Below the pieces are notes generated by a model. That model had not been told where the DNA came from. It did no database searches and saw only the letters and a program-made list of their open reading frames with translations. Both the position numbers and the translations under genes were made by a program. Of a DNA stretch of 64,000 nt, positions 1 to 12,870 are shown one piece after another. The stretch lies in the NCBI RefSeq assembly GCF_040802235.1, contig NC_133156.1, positions 23,641,343 through 23,705,342 of the forward strand, given 5' to 3'. The stretch is from Manis javanica (taxonomy: Eukaryota > Chordata > Mammalia > Pholidota > Manidae). Each line of letters opens with the position of its first letter. Within the stretch, counting starts at the first letter, position 1.

Positions 1-835
1 GAGGAGGGAAAATACCAGAAACTCCGAAGTTAAAACCACTCAGGATGTGCGAACTCTTAACAGCACTGCTAAATACATGTGGCAACAGATGTCTATCATT
101 CGTTCATCTCACGGTGAATAAATATGACCAGATGTGTTAAGAGTTTTGAGGACTCTCACTTGAAGTGGCAAAATTGGCTAAATTCTAGAGATGCAATTGG
201 GATGCTGCTTTAAGGTAAATAGATATTGAAAATTGGTGTGTTTTTATCCTAGGAAATTGTGCCCTGAATGAAACTCATTCAACTAATAGTTTTTGTGTAC
301 ATAGTTATATAATAATAAATGCACAGCATTTTTAGGAGAGCATGTACATATATAATATATTGCATTATATAATATATGTATATATCTCAATGCATAATAT
401 TGAGAACCCAAACTGCCTGGTTTAGTTGTTTGGTAAATATATGACCTAACGTTCACCAGGCAAAAATGAATGTGCTTGTTTTAAATGAGAAATAACAGTG
501 GAATTATCTGAAAATGAAAAATACACATCTTTTCCATGCTTTATTCCCATATACCAATTTCTCACCCCTCTACTTCCAGTTGTTGACGACTAGAGAAAAA
601 AATAAGTTTGCAATAAATTTCCACATGGCTGAATGCCTCAGAAAAGTGCTTCTAAATGAAATGAAATGACTGATGTAATAATTTTGCGACAAATAGACTT
701 CTGAACATTTTAAGATTAGAAAGGAATTTCGATTCCAAAGTCAACTTTAATAGTAAGTCATAGGCCTTTGATTTTGAACATTCCATTCACATAAATGGAA
801 TCATACAGTCAAAAAAAAAAGCCTTTGAAATATGC
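1..835. other. AT-rich intergenic DNA, nothing recognised
   Basis: No open frame with splice signals and no repeat family that I can name. There is a TA-rich patch near 340-385. I see no sign of RXFP2 exon 1 here. Confidence 0.5.
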
Positions 836-1440
836 TCAGCCTGACTGACCAAATCCTTGGCCTCTCCTCCTGTGCACCCTCCTCTCCAATGTTCTGGCTT
901 CTGCCTGCCACTGTCTCTGCCCCCTCCCCCCTGCTGCTGCCCCCTTCTTGGTTCTGCTTCCCACCACCTGTGTCCCCTTCTCCCGCCCACCTCTGCACAC
1001 TTCTTTCTGGGATTCCCTCCCTGACGCTCTTCCCACCATCTCTGTACCTCACCTGCCCACTCTCACCTCTGTCTCCCAGGTTTCCTGGCCTCTGAAACCC
1101 TCCTGTCTTGTCTTCCTGCCTCATTTTCTACCCTCTTGCCCTCTGAGCTCCTATCTTCTCCAGTTCAGGCTTCATCCTTCCCGCATCCCGGGCTCTCAGA
1201 TTCCCGTATCTGCTCCTCCCTGATGATTAGCATCGTCTTTACATTTCCACCGTGGAATCCGCGATCCCTCAGGTTGCTCCTCCTCACGTACTCCTCACCT
1301 CTCGGCACCCCTGCCTTTGTTGAGCTTCCTCTCTGGAGTCTTCAGCTGATTTTCTCGCCTCCCCTTTGACCCTGCCTCCTTCCTGTTCTTTGTTTCCAGT
1401 CCCAGTGCCTCCGGGCCTGGTCAGCAGTCACCCTTTCTGC
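836..1440. repeat. Pyrimidine-rich low-complexity block
   Basis: About 600 bases in which the + strand is mostly C and T, full of CTCC, CCTG and TCTC words, with sharp edges against AT-rich flanks. The short open frames here, on both strands, follow from stop codons being rare in such biased sequence, and none resembles a known protein. It could be a decayed polypyrimidine repeat or part of an old GC-rich element. Origin not determined. Confidence 0.55.
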
Positions 1441-3155
1441 TGCTAAGATTGCTGGAACATGTGCCCAAATGGAACCAAACAAGTGTTAGATCGAATTTCA
1501 TCTTCAACACCAGTTTGCTCTTGTTTTTTACGTCTGTGATGATTTATCTACAATTCTGAAATCCAGAAAGCTCTGAAAATGGAAAGTTTTAACACTTTTG
1601 CCTACAAATCTGGTCAAAATTGGCCAATACATCATCTACCCAGAGGCTATTTAGAGCGTTTATATATAAACTTTTGCAAAATGTCATACATGGTGATGCA
1701 GATAAATATTGATGTGTTTAATTATGGGGTTTTCCCCCCAGGCCTAGCAAGGAATGTTATGGAATTTATAGTGTGCATATCATATTAACTTTCTAAAACA
1801 AAACAAATTATAAATTCTGAAACACATCTCTCCAAAGGGTTCCTATGAAGGTATTATAGATCTGCACTAGCCATCACCCTGTTTAGCTCACCCACTGTCT
1901 GGTGTCATATTATTCTCACTAGTAATATCTGATTGTCTTCTTTGCCCATGAAAGTTGTGTGTTAACAGAATAAATGTTTGATGAAGAAGAGATGATTTTA
2001 ACCAATTCTCTCTTTCTCTGACTCTAGTTTACTTTTTTTTTTTTTTTTTTTTGCTGTTGTCTGTTTTTAGGCTTTTCTTTTTCTAGTTTACTTTTTATTC
2101 AATAAAATTCTTAGAAAAATGTTAGTGACTATATTTTTCTTTCTAATAATTCCAACTGTATTTAAATCTGTTCTGGTTTTATAATGATATTATTATATCA
2201 TACTATTATATCTGGTTTTGTTCATGATATTATTCCTTCCATTATTTCTATGAGAATTTTAAATTGCACAGATTTTTGACAGCTCTTTGAAGCACCATCA
2301 TTTAGTTCCCCAGGTATAAATTCTCCCCTTTTTGGAGCCCTGGACATTTTCATCAACTTGGAGGGATATTTTCCTGCACAGTCTCTCTATGAATGGTCCC
2401 ATAACTGCTTCAATATAGCCATTGGAGTGTTCAGATCTGGGCTGTAGTTTATATCAGTATCTCAGTGATTTCACCTCGTGGGTGATCCAATTCCAAATCT
2501 CACACCCACTTTGCAAAGGTGTGACTGCTGATTTTCCCTGCTGGACATGGGCAATGGGCAATATGCATATCACAGCCTTGAGTGGTCAGGCAGAGCTATT
2601 TCAATCCTCATTCCTTCCCAGGGGCTCAGTCCCAGCATGTGGCTCCTGTAGAGTCACCTGGGCGGGTGGCACTCAGCCCCTTCTCAAACAGGCAAGAACC
2701 CAGCTCTCATTGCTCATCAGTCCCAGCTCCTGTTGACCAAGCGGGTCAGTTCCTCTCCCGACAGTGGCTTTTCCTCTAGTCCTCAGCTGTGGGGAGTGGT
2801 CTCTTCCACGAGCTAAGGGTTTTAATGTAAAAACATAACATCAACGTTTTCTGTGTCTGTGGGAAAGAATATATCATGGGGAGCATATCCAAGACTTGCT
2901 CACAATAGGTCATCTGGACCCAGTAGCTAAGAAAAGGTGGTTTTTATCCTTGAGATTTTGCTTCTTAGAGATTGGACCCGGGTAGGCATACACACCAGAG
3001 AAGTGGTCATGAAGTAAAGGGTTACACAAGCATAAGAGACAGGCTAGGAGAGGCGGCGCAGTGACAGGATGCTGGATTCAGGGCTGGTAGACCTGTGCTC
3101 GTCACAGCATCTTATCCTTACCTGCCTTTGACCTTCAGCCTCATACCGAAAAACC
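1441..3155. other. Intergenic DNA with one small A-tailed insertion
   Basis: No gene seen. At 2023-2096 a 14-base direct repeat (TCTAGTTTACTTTT) flanks a short insert that begins with a run of about 20 T. On the minus strand this reads as a tiny insert ending in an A-tail between target-site duplications, the mark of L1-machinery integration. The remainder, including the more GC-rich part at 2480-2790, is unassigned. Confidence 0.5.
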
Positions 3156-3159
3156 TCTC

Positions 3160-3360
3160 AGACTCAGCCAAAGCACTGGTAGAATTGTTCAGTTTCTAAG
3201 AACCACTTGTAATGGTATTAAGTAGATTCTAGGACTCCAGCCCCTATAGATTCAATAGGTCTAGGGTGGGATGTGGGATTCTGCCCATTCTAGAAGGGTC
3301 CCAGGGGTCTGATCAACCTGTCCAATGGATCACACTTCTGGAAACTGGTATTAACAGGTT
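3160..3360. repeat. MER5-like hAT MITE fragment
   Basis: The stretch has the wording of a MER5-type element: a preference for a rightward TTTCTAAGAACCACTT-like end, an internal GGTCTAGGGTGGG-type core, then GGGTCCCAGG and ACTTCTGGAAACTGG. This is assigned by eye from memory of the family consensus, so the boundaries are approximate. Confidence 0.45.
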
Positions 3361-5489
3361 ACATATCAAAATAGAAGTAGGCTTTTTAAAAAATAAGAGA
3401 TGCTAATTCCTTGTTATATTCTTTGTGTGTACCAGGACTGCTAATTGGTTCACCTGGATTATTTAACTTGCTAATTCTACCTGAAAAGTTTTTTTAAAAA
3501 ATTTTGAGGATTATGAGGACAAATTAAATTTGTTGGCAGGGGGATAGCTGAACCTGTATTGTCTAATGACCAATATACAGCCTCTTAAAGAATGGTATAA
3601 TTTTTAGAAGTATAATTAATATGTATGTTTATAAGGCAGTCTTGATGTTAATTACCACTCCCTTCTTTGGAAGAATTAGTAAACCCCTGACATAAGTGGC
3701 CAAGGAAGAGCCCTGATTTGCAGAGAGATTCTCTTTCTCAATCATTACCTGGATGTCATTATACAATTTTTGTTTATAATCCAGCCAGTGGACACGGGAA
3801 TTAGTCATTTACTGGACGAGAGTGCTAATTCTGGGGCCTCTCCTCTCTCCTCCTTCCCCCCTCCATTCTGTCCCCCGTAGCCCCCATCTCTTACTCACAC
3901 TTTGAGTGAGACTTTCTGTCTCATCAGCACAGGCTAAAAGTAGTGCATCTGTTGTTGCAGATACTCCTACTCTTAATTTCCTTTCATGTAAATTCATGAA
4001 ATGTAAGAAATGCAAAAGATATTAATTCACTTTCATTCTGCCTTTGAGGGACACTGAAAAAGTGTTACCTCAAAAGCCTCAAATCCTATCTGAGAATGAG
4101 GTGAAAGACTTGTAGGTAAACTTACCTACTGGCAGGAAAAATAATCTGTGCTGAGTGGTACTGAGAAACTTGGTTGGCTAGCTCACTGCACATGTATGAG
4201 CAATACATCATTATTTAATCTAGAGAGCTCCACCCAGTGCTATGGGCGACATGGTGGCATGGCTGCAAGGCTGCAGGAGAGCAGAGCAGAGGCTGGAGTG
4301 GTGGGCAGTGCCGAGGACAGAGGCCCATAGGACAGCTGTGTGGGCAGAGTGGTCCAGAGGGCAGAGTCTGACTTGCTGTGTGCAGACTCACTCTGAGTGG
4401 ATGGGATTTTAGTGACTGACCTGCCACCATGGAAACAAAGTTGGATATAAACCCTTTCACCCCAAGATTGTTCTACTATCATTTCTTTGGCCCTCATTGA
4501 ATCCATAGTGAACTTGCCTGGGGCTGAAACCCATTGGCAAGACACTACTTAAGCTGTAACTACTAAAGCTAAAATTATCTACTTTGAAAATAGGTTGCCC
4601 TCAGTAAGAGCACACTGTTTTGCATTGGCAGTGTTATTTTCGTTCATTGTATGTATGAGTTGCAGGGGTTTTACAAGGAGTAAAAGCATGGGGCAATTCC
4701 TTTTCCTATAACCTGATTTCTAGGTGTAGAGCATAGAGTGTAATAAGCCAGTGTGGGCCATAGAATTCACCTGGAAATTTCCCACTTCTCCTCTGCTACC
4801 TCTGCTGTGTATGGGAGATAGCTTCAAGCAAAAAGGCCAAAGTAAAAAAAGAAGCATTAATATAAGACAAATGAGAAAAGGGAAAAGAGCATAGAACTTG
4901 TGTGTGCACCTAACCCACACTGGCATATATCCAACACAAACTTAGCCTGTTTCTGACATGATCACTGAAGGACCTGTATGCTCCCCACTTCCACATACAG
5001 GGATTTAGGTATGTGTAGGCCAATTATGAAAACAATTTCATTATCCTTGAAAATGTTAACTAAGTTTGGATAACAATTTGGAGGCATATGGTATGTGCTA
5101 AAAATGGAGAACTTTTCTAGGCATCAGGAGATTCAAAATTAATAAAGTAAGTACCTTTCCATAGGTGGGGCACAGTAAACTACAGGAAGAATGAAAATAT
5201 CTCAAATTATAATAAATGCCATAAATACTACAATAGATGTATGCACAAGATGCTCTGCAAAGAAAAGAGAAGTTCATCCTCTGGAGTGGTCATGGAGGGA
5301 TCAGTAAAGTTTGCAGAGAAATGATTTTTGAGATAAATATCACAGAACGATGAATTGCAAAATGAGAAAAATTGCATTTCGGACATACAGAACACGGCAA
5401 ACTAATGTCTAAATGTCTTATTACCATAAAATGCGTGTTTCCCTGATGGAACACAGAGCAATTATAAGAAGTACAGGAGAACTGCCCAC
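3361..5489. other. Intergenic DNA, nothing recognised
   Basis: AT-rich sequence with scattered short open frames (for example antisense at 4215-4545) that lack recognisable protein features. No repeats assigned with confidence. Confidence 0.4.
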
Positions 5490-7230
5490 TGGCTATGCTT
5501 GATCTGAAATCACTTTGAATGATTTAGTTTCTTCATTTTCAATACCATATGTTACGCATCGATGAATATATCCATTTCTTAGCCATTTTATTTTGCAAGG
5601 ACAGTTGGACTGTTTCCAGTTTTGTCCTTTTCTGAGTACTGTGTCTGTGATATCCTTGTCTGAGTCTCTTGGGGCACCTGGGTGTGCATTTCTACGGGAA
5701 TCTGCGGATCTGTATCTAGAGGTAAAACTGCCAACCAATAAGGCTCCCAGAGCCTCAAGATTGGTAGGTCACAAATGACAAACTGTTTTCTAAAGCAGTT
5801 GCTCTAATTAAGAGTCCCACCCATGTGTGAGAGTTTGCACAGGTCCATAGCCTTGTCAAATAGTGTATGATTGTTTTTTTAAATTATAGCCATGCTGGTA
5901 ACCTGTGTGCTATCTCATTGTAGTTTAAATTTGCATTTCCCTGATCACTAGTTAGATTTAATACTTTCTCAGATTTTTTTGGCTATTTGGATATCCTCTT
6001 ATATTAAGAGTCTATTCAAGCTCTTGCTACTTTTTCTATTTACTGTTAATCTTTTCTTTGTTAATAAGTAGGACCACTCTCTCTCTAATATATATGTGTG
6101 TATATATATACATATATATAATGTATATAGATAATATAAATGTGCATAAATATAAATATAAAATACATATGTATTAGAGAGTATTAGGATGTATTCTAAC
6201 TATAGACTTTGAAAGTTTTTGAAACATCTCCTCTGCAGCTTACTTTCATACTTTCTTAATAGTGACATTTTATCTTTCAACAGTTCCTAAGTTTAGTCTA
6301 GTTTCTCTCTCTTTTCTCTTATGAGTGATGCTTTTGTTTGTTGTTTTTGTATTTTCTTAAAATCTCTACCCCAAAGTCATAAGGACTTTCTCCTATATTC
6401 TGGAAATTTCCTTGGTTTACCTTTAATATGTAGCATAATCTACCTCTAAGTGACCATACTCAACGGTGCTCTGCGGTGCCACCAGGTCATAAATCAAGTG
6501 TCCATACGTGTGTGTGTGTGTCTGAGCTATCTGTTCTGCTCCATTGATCTAGGTTTCAGTCTGCCCTGATATCGTGCTGCTTAGAGTATTGCACCACTGT
6601 GAGTCTTGACACACAGACGAGTTCTCTCAATGTGTTCTCTTTCTTCAAAGCTGACTTGGCTGCCTCTTTCTCTCCTGCATTACCATGTGCCTTTCAGAAG
6701 CAACTTACCCATTTCTGCTCACATATACATGCACACTCCTGGATTTTTGTTGTTTTGAACCTATAGATGAATTTGAGGTAAGTGTTAACATCTTTAAAAT
6801 AGTAAGTCTCCATTCATTTAAGTCTCTAATGTCTCTTAATAATTTTATATACTTTGCATAAATGTCTTGCAGATTTTTGTTAGTTTTATTCCTAAATATA
6901 TGAAATAGTTGATGTGATAGTAAAGGGTATTTTTTAAACATTTCATTTTCTAATTGTTCGTTGCTGATATATAGAAATTAAATTGATTTTGTGGACACCT
7001 TGCTAAACTCACTAACACTAATAGTTTATTATTCTGGATTTTTTATGTTCACAACGTACCAGTCATGAATAATGACAGATTTATTTCTTCTCTTCCAATA
7101 ATTATACAACTGATTTACTTGCCTTACTGAATTTGCTAAGCCCATCCACACAATGTTGAAGAAATGTAGTAATAGGGAATATTGCTGTGCTGTTCCTAGT
7201 CTCAAAGGGAAAGCCATAAATAATTCACCA
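5490..7230 (-). repeat. Old L1 (L1M-type) ORF2 / 3'-end fragment
   Basis: The + strand carries the familiar antisense L1 phrases in the right order: a CTTAGCCATTTTATTTTG-like block, CCACCCATGTGTGAGAG, CTCATTGTAGTTTAAATTTG, CATTTCCCTGATCACTAG, then a segment resembling the reverse-transcriptase region near 6880-6930. Every former codon frame is broken, so this is an ancient copy, much older than the L1 at the right end of the window. The TA-rich microsatellite at 6085-6175 lies inside it. Confidence 0.65.
6085..6175. repeat. TA-rich simple repeat
   Basis: Alternating TA/TG/CA dinucleotides in an imperfect run, typical of an AT-rich microsatellite. It lies within the old L1 fragment. Confidence 0.8.
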
Positions 7231-9504
7231 GTGAGTATACTCTGTTATAGGTTTTTATAAATATCCTTAATTGAATCAAGTAAATTACCTTCTGTTTTCA
7301 GTTTGCATAGTTATTTTAAAGTCAGGATCTGATAGTTCTCTCACTGGAGCCTCTGTCATGAGCAGAGTTAAAGACAAGCGACAAACTGGGAGAGAAAATA
7401 TCTGTGAGTTATACAACAGAGAGCTAACCTTCCCAGAGAATTCCGGTAACATTGCCAGATTCCATTTTCTCACACATATTAGAGCACTGTTCCAGGCCAC
7501 TGCTGTCAGGAATGTAAGTTTTACCAGTCCATGAGCCTAAATAAATTAGGTTTTCACAAAGCTATATGCCTTCCTTTCAAAGGATTGTCTTTTCTTCTGT
7601 GGGTATGTTCTCTCTCATTTTAACAATAAAACACTATTTTTCTAACAAACCATTATTATAAAACACAGTCACTCAGGGTTTTTTAATGTTCTTATTTGCA
7701 AAACTAAAAATTAGTAACTTTTTGCAGGTCCCTCTAACTTCTTCAGTTCATCCTATTGGTGTCAGAAACCTCGGACCTCATCTGTGTATCGGTGACCCTC
7801 AAAGAACTGGCAAAGGAAAGGAAGCCAGAGCATTACGGAGAAAAGGGGTGGTGATAAGGGAACCTTTGGAGATTATGGAGAAACAGGAAGTAAAGCAAGG
7901 CTGTGCAACACCACGAAGCCAGGGCAGAGAAGGATTTCTACTTGGTGACTGCGTTTGGCTGCGTTAGCGCTGCAGAGAACTCTGAAATGCTTACTGTATT
8001 TAGTAACAAAGAGGATATTAGTGCTTCTGGTGTGAAGAATGACAGCAGAGCAGCAGGGCCAAGACAGAATGCTTTTCAGAAGAAAAAAGGGTGGTGAGGA
8101 CGTGGAGACACTGACTTGACTGATTTTTGGGGGGAATTTACTTTTGAAAGGAGAGATGTGTGCCTCTGTCCTCGTGTGGACAGAGTAGGATTTGAGTTGA
8201 TTGGCTGCTTGCTTGCTTGAGTGGTTGGCTGGTTTAGTTGGTTGACTGGAGGAGATTGAATAAGATTAATGTTAACAGAAAATCCCTTAAGGGGAAAGAC
8301 AGGAGTATTAAAAATGTAAGAGGTAAAGGAAATAATTAGCAGAAGAGAGATTCTGAGAAGAGGCAGTTACATGGAATGCAGAACACAGAGGAGAGGCTAC
8401 ACTGAGGGCAGAAAGGGAGACCTGTGTCCTTGGTCCACCAGAAAAGATGCTTCCAGAACTCCAGCCAATACTGTGCAGTGTCTGCAAGGCTCAGCACTAG
8501 TCCATCAGTGTGAAGGGGTCCCATGCCCGTGTCAGGTCCACCGAAGACTGGGATGCACATAAATCTGTAATCCAATGAGACTCGAATTGGGGAGAATGAC
8601 CACCAAGAGGAATAATAGCCAGTGAAAGTCCCTTGGGATGGGGCAGTCAATGAATCCGAGAGGGATAAAGGGAGAGGCAAAGAGCACAACTGTCCCCTTC
8701 TGTCCTCTCCACATTTCCCATCAGGCTGCACCCTGTCCCCTGCACAGACACCCTCCCCATATCCACCTAACCTTCACATGCCACAGCGATCATTCTCTGA
8801 GTTCATTGTGCTCAGGCAGCTTGTAGGAAGAATGTAGTCTCTCAGACTCAAACAGAACAAGACAGGTGTTTGAAGACTAAAAGGAAAGCTTTCAGCTAAA
8901 AGAAAGCATCTCTCAAGGTGAAGTGTATACAGTTTCCTGGTCAGTAAAAGAGATCGTTTGGTTAGACAAGCATTCCTTGTGCCCTTATGTGGATTTATGT
9001 GTGATCCACATAAATGCACCAGCCTAGGGGAGACATGGGGCTGAAATCTACCCCTGGTGAGAATGATATTGACAATTTGAAATTCACCTGTTTTCTACTA
9101 TCAGTCAACATGTATCCAGCCCATACTTTATTCCACATAGGTATGTATCATTACCATCAATCAGTTTGTCTAAACATCAGACAATATCTGAAGAGGGAGA
9201 TGAGATGACAGTTTTCTGAGAAAATCTGTGAGTAGAAGAAGCCTGAGGGAAATTGACAGGCATTTGGCTTGTCCTGAAAAATATGATAGAAATGGGGCTT
9301 GGTGACCTTCCTCGAAGGCAGGCATCTTTGAAATGGGAAGGAGGTGGGGTAAAAGTATGCATGAAATGGGGTCTGGATCTTGTACTTACTGACTGATGTG
9401 GCCACGCAATCCTGTCAGGGCAAACAGTAGAATAAAGGTGTAAGTTTTCTAAGCTGAGGAAACAACACATAAGAGGCCAATTCCTCTCCACTCACCATCA
9501 CATA
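7231..9504. other. Intergenic DNA, nothing recognised
   Basis: No exon with convincing splice signals and no named repeat. The open frames at 7686-7967 and 8336-8731 lack recognisable domains or family similarity and are not supported. Confidence 0.4.
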
Positions 9505-9976
9505 AAAGCTTTCTTAGCAATACTTTATTGGTTTCCTTCACAGAAACAGTGAATCATCTGCCCCACCATGGTGGGCTTTCAGTGAGGCTCAGACATGTCC
9601 ACAAAGTGGGACGGTCTCCAGTGGGTGGACTCGAATGAGCTGGATCGCCTTTGCTTCTTGTGGGGGCTGCACTGAATGGTGTGCCTTCCCCTCTTAGAGA
9701 TCCTGTGTCCCAGGTGGGAATAGATGTTGTCTGACCCTTGACCTAGCACCTAGAGGGCATTCGGTTAACATTTGCTTGACTCTAAATGAGCGGTTTCCCT
9801 GGTGCTGCTCTTTCAAGAGCGACTGGCTCTCTGGCATCCATGGCAGAGGCTTCATCTGCATCTGAACAGGACCGAACTCCGCTAGGAGTGGTGCACTCTG
9901 GGAAATGGCCTCCCTGGCCTGGACCCTCTGTGGTCCCCAAATCCCTGGGGCCATGGGGTCGTCGTCTCTGGCATCA
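9505..9976 (-). pseudogene. Candidate 3'-terminal coding exon of an unrecognised gene, frame broken once
   Basis: On the minus strand a strong acceptor (TCTCTCTCCACAG, 9989-9977) opens a frame from 9975. It runs through Met-Ala-Pro-Gly (from 9954) to a Leu-Thr-Glu-Cys-Pro-Leu stretch. Near 9740 the frame has to move by one base, after which a second open stretch rich in basic and Ser residues (KKQRRSSSFES) continues to a TGA at 9579-9581. A perfect AATAAA lies 50 bases on (9529-9524). No A-tract follows, so it does not look like a retrocopy. If real, this is the last exon of a minus-strand gene about 4 kb upstream of RXFP2 exon 2, and the single indel would make it a pseudogene. I do not recognise the protein. 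Open stretches of this length also arise by chance in this window, so this is only a candidate. Confidence 0.3.
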
Positions 9977-11595
9977 CTGTGGAGAGAGACTCAGCCAGAA
10001 CATCAGGCTGATGGGTAAAGGCTTTGGCCAGCTGTAAGCAGGACTAACCCTGGAAGAGAATCAGAGAAAGCAAAGAAGGGCATGTACATCTCCTTGAATT
10101 CTTAAACTGAGAACCTAAAAAGTCGTTCTCACCTATTGTTTCCCAGTAACACAAGGAAAGTGTTGGTGGGCAGGAAAAAAACTGTCCTTGGGCAGCAGCC
10201 CAGCAGGCTTCAAAAAGCTATCAAAGAGTCATTTTAAGTCCCTTTGCACAGACATGTCCAGAATATTGACTATAAGAGAGAAGAAGAGAGACTATTCCTG
10301 AGTGATTTTCTCCAGTGCTCACACCTCCCCTCGGCTGTGTGTTCGGCAGGGGCCCCACAGAAATTGCTGCGGAGACTATCAACATAGTTTTAATGTAGGC
10401 ATCCTCGATTTTTATAACCCCCAACTTTCCATAAAAGCTCATTTTTTCCATTCCCACAGATGGCAGGAAGAATAGATAGCCGAATATACCCTTCACAGAT
10501 GTCTATTGATTCTTTTTCATTATGTGCCAAATACAGCAGGGATTTTTAATTATTTTTAAATTGTATGACAGAACAGAATGATAAATGGAATAAATAGAAG
10601 ACTAAACAATATTTTGTCATCGGAATAAAAATGTAAGCCTGAAATTTTGGGAGGTTTAAATCTTGTAAGGGCCTCTTCCTTTGATTCCTCTTTTATTCCT
10701 AAAGGATCCATTAATTCATTCATTAATTTAAAAAGTTATTGAGCATCATGTACCCAGGCCTAAGTTACAGGATGGGGATTTAGGATGCAGAGGGCGAGGG
10801 GTAGGGGATAGATTTCATGTATTTACTTTCAATTCATATAAAATTTAAACCTTAAGATGTCTTCAGGAAGATTTTCTGGGGTGAAAGTGGGGAATTATGA
10901 GAAACGCAATGGACAAACTCTGCGCATGGCCAGTCTTCCTCCTCCCCTCCCTCACGCATCCTTTCTAGGTGTGACCCAGGTTTCCCACAGAAAAAGAAAC
11001 TATCTTGATCCCTCTCATCTGTAACAGTTGAATGTTTGTTTCCCCCTAAGTGAGTCTGTCGCTGGGAGATGGGCATTACTTGGATCCAGCCCTCAAAGAA
11101 CTCAAGGTTATCTTCATGGTAAATCTCATAAGGGAACACAAAATACTGTCTTCAAAATTCCTTATAAGGCCTCAGCCTTCTATTGCAAAATTGTCTTTGA
11201 TCAAACGTTTGAGCAATTTTTCTGGATCGTTAAGAAAGTATTATTATTAAAGGTTCATGAGGACATTTTCATTGCTTATTTATCATTAAAAGACCCCCAT
11301 TAATTTTCAAAAGAGAGTTGAGGCTGTTTAAAACAGAAGCTGTAATGTCCTAGGGCAGTTAAGAGAGAAAAACGTGGGGAAGTAGAGGAAGCTTTATTAC
11401 AGCTCCTTTTATTTTTTCATAGAGGTCACAAAACATGGTGCAATGCTAAGGCGCAGCAAGCCTCCCTCTGCACCACACCTTCCTTAAGTCCTCTTTTCTG
11501 AGCTTGTGCTGAAATTGCCTGTATGACAAGGTTAACTGAGAGCCCGGCAGTCTCCAGTACTTCACAAGCCTTAGCTTGGCCAGCTCCTGAAACAT
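9977..11595. other. Intergenic DNA, no gene; possible L2 scrap
   Basis: No supported exon. Near 10700-10800 the words TTCATTCATTAATTT and TATTGAGCATCATGTACCCAGGCC resemble the reverse complement of the L2 3' end, and this is weak. The minus-strand frame at 10852-11139 has no family features. Confidence 0.35.
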
Positions 11596-11599
11596 ACTC

Positions 11600-11750
11600 A
11601 TATGGGAGATCTTATCATTACTTTATTTTAAATATGAGAAAACAAAAGTTTAGAGATCAAGTATCTTGCTCAAAGTCACACCACTAGTGAGTGGCAGACA
11701 GAGAGAATTCTAATCCAGGCAGGTCTGATAATTTCCAGAGCACTTCATTA
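11600..11750 (-). repeat. MIR SINE fragment
   Basis: The + strand has the antisense MIR core: an AAATATGAGAAAAC-type block, GTATCTTGCTCAAAGTCACA, then AGTGAGTGGCAGACAG and AATCCAGGCAGGTCTG. It is a tRNA-derived SINE relic shared by all mammals. Limits are approximate. Confidence 0.7.
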
Positions 11751-12734
11751 AGGTACATTTTTGAATAGTAGGTCACAGATCAACATAGCAGCCTATGAGT
11801 CCTTTTCAACTGAGTAAGTCAGAAGAGCAATGATCAGAGCACATCCCACATAGTAAAAGGCAAGAAGTATTTGAGAAATTGTTTTTAGTGGTGTGCATGT
11901 GCGAGCTTGCTTATTTGTGATACAAAACTTATTTCTAACTGTGAGTAACTCTCTTTAAAAAATTCCAAAACTGTTGCACTGAGATGTATTGATTCTCATT
12001 CATTCATGTCCCAAACATAGAAGGACTACTAGTTTTTATGACTCTGCTCTCTACAGAAATCTTTACACAAAAGAAATTAAGAGATTTAAAAATCTAAGAC
12101 TCAGTATGCTTCTTGCTGGGTGAATAGGCTTCACAAGCCAAACTCCACAGGCGTGCAGCTGAGGGTCCCTAAAATAGTCACACCTGACTGGTCTCTAGTG
12201 CCTAGTTGCTGGTAGTAAATCATTCATCTGTCACTCCCTTAGAAGCAGAGAAAATGTTTTTTGCTTTTGTAAGAACAAAAATCCAGTGGATAGAAAGCAT
12301 AGGCCACATCCCCACTTAGGAAAGGCCTAGCAGATGCATCAGCTTCTGGGGGACAGTGTCACTGTCACATTGACTGTCCTCCGGAGAGGGCCAGACTCCC
12401 CTTCTTTGCATTTATGGGATTTTGAGGGTCATTACGACTCAAGGTCTAAAGCTCAAGTAATGAGATCACTACTCTTCCTCTCTAATGAAATCACTAAAAG
12501 CTTAACATGCACATGTAGCTCAGACATGTCTTTAGTGCCTATATGAAATTCCTGCCTTGTGATAAGGGGCATTATTTGCTAACCAACAAGGGCCATCAGG
12601 CTCCACTATCTTTAGGAAAGCCTGGTAGCCTGCCTGGGTGGGGCAGCAGACCACTCCACGTCAGCATTTTCTTGAAGGACCCAGATGTAACAAGGGCATT
12701 TCCCGAAGAACCAGAGTCAGAAGTGCCGTCATAG
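11751..12734. other. Intergenic DNA, nothing recognised
   Basis: No exon or named repeat. The short frames at 12334-12734 have no supporting features. Confidence 0.4.
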
Positions 12735-12870
12735 TCTCAGGCTTCATTTTATCATCTTTCCATGGAAGTAATAACACCAACCACACAAAATTGCTATTAA
12801 GATTAAAGTGAGATAATTAGGATATGCCCAGTACAAAGTAGATGGTGCTCCACGAAGGTTTGTTCTCTAT
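12735..12870 (+). repeat. MIR SINE fragment
   Basis: Sense MIR 3' half: TCATTTTATCATCTTTCC, GTAATAACACCAACC, AAGATTAAAGTGAGATAAT and GCCCAGTACAAAGTAGATG. Confidence 0.65.
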
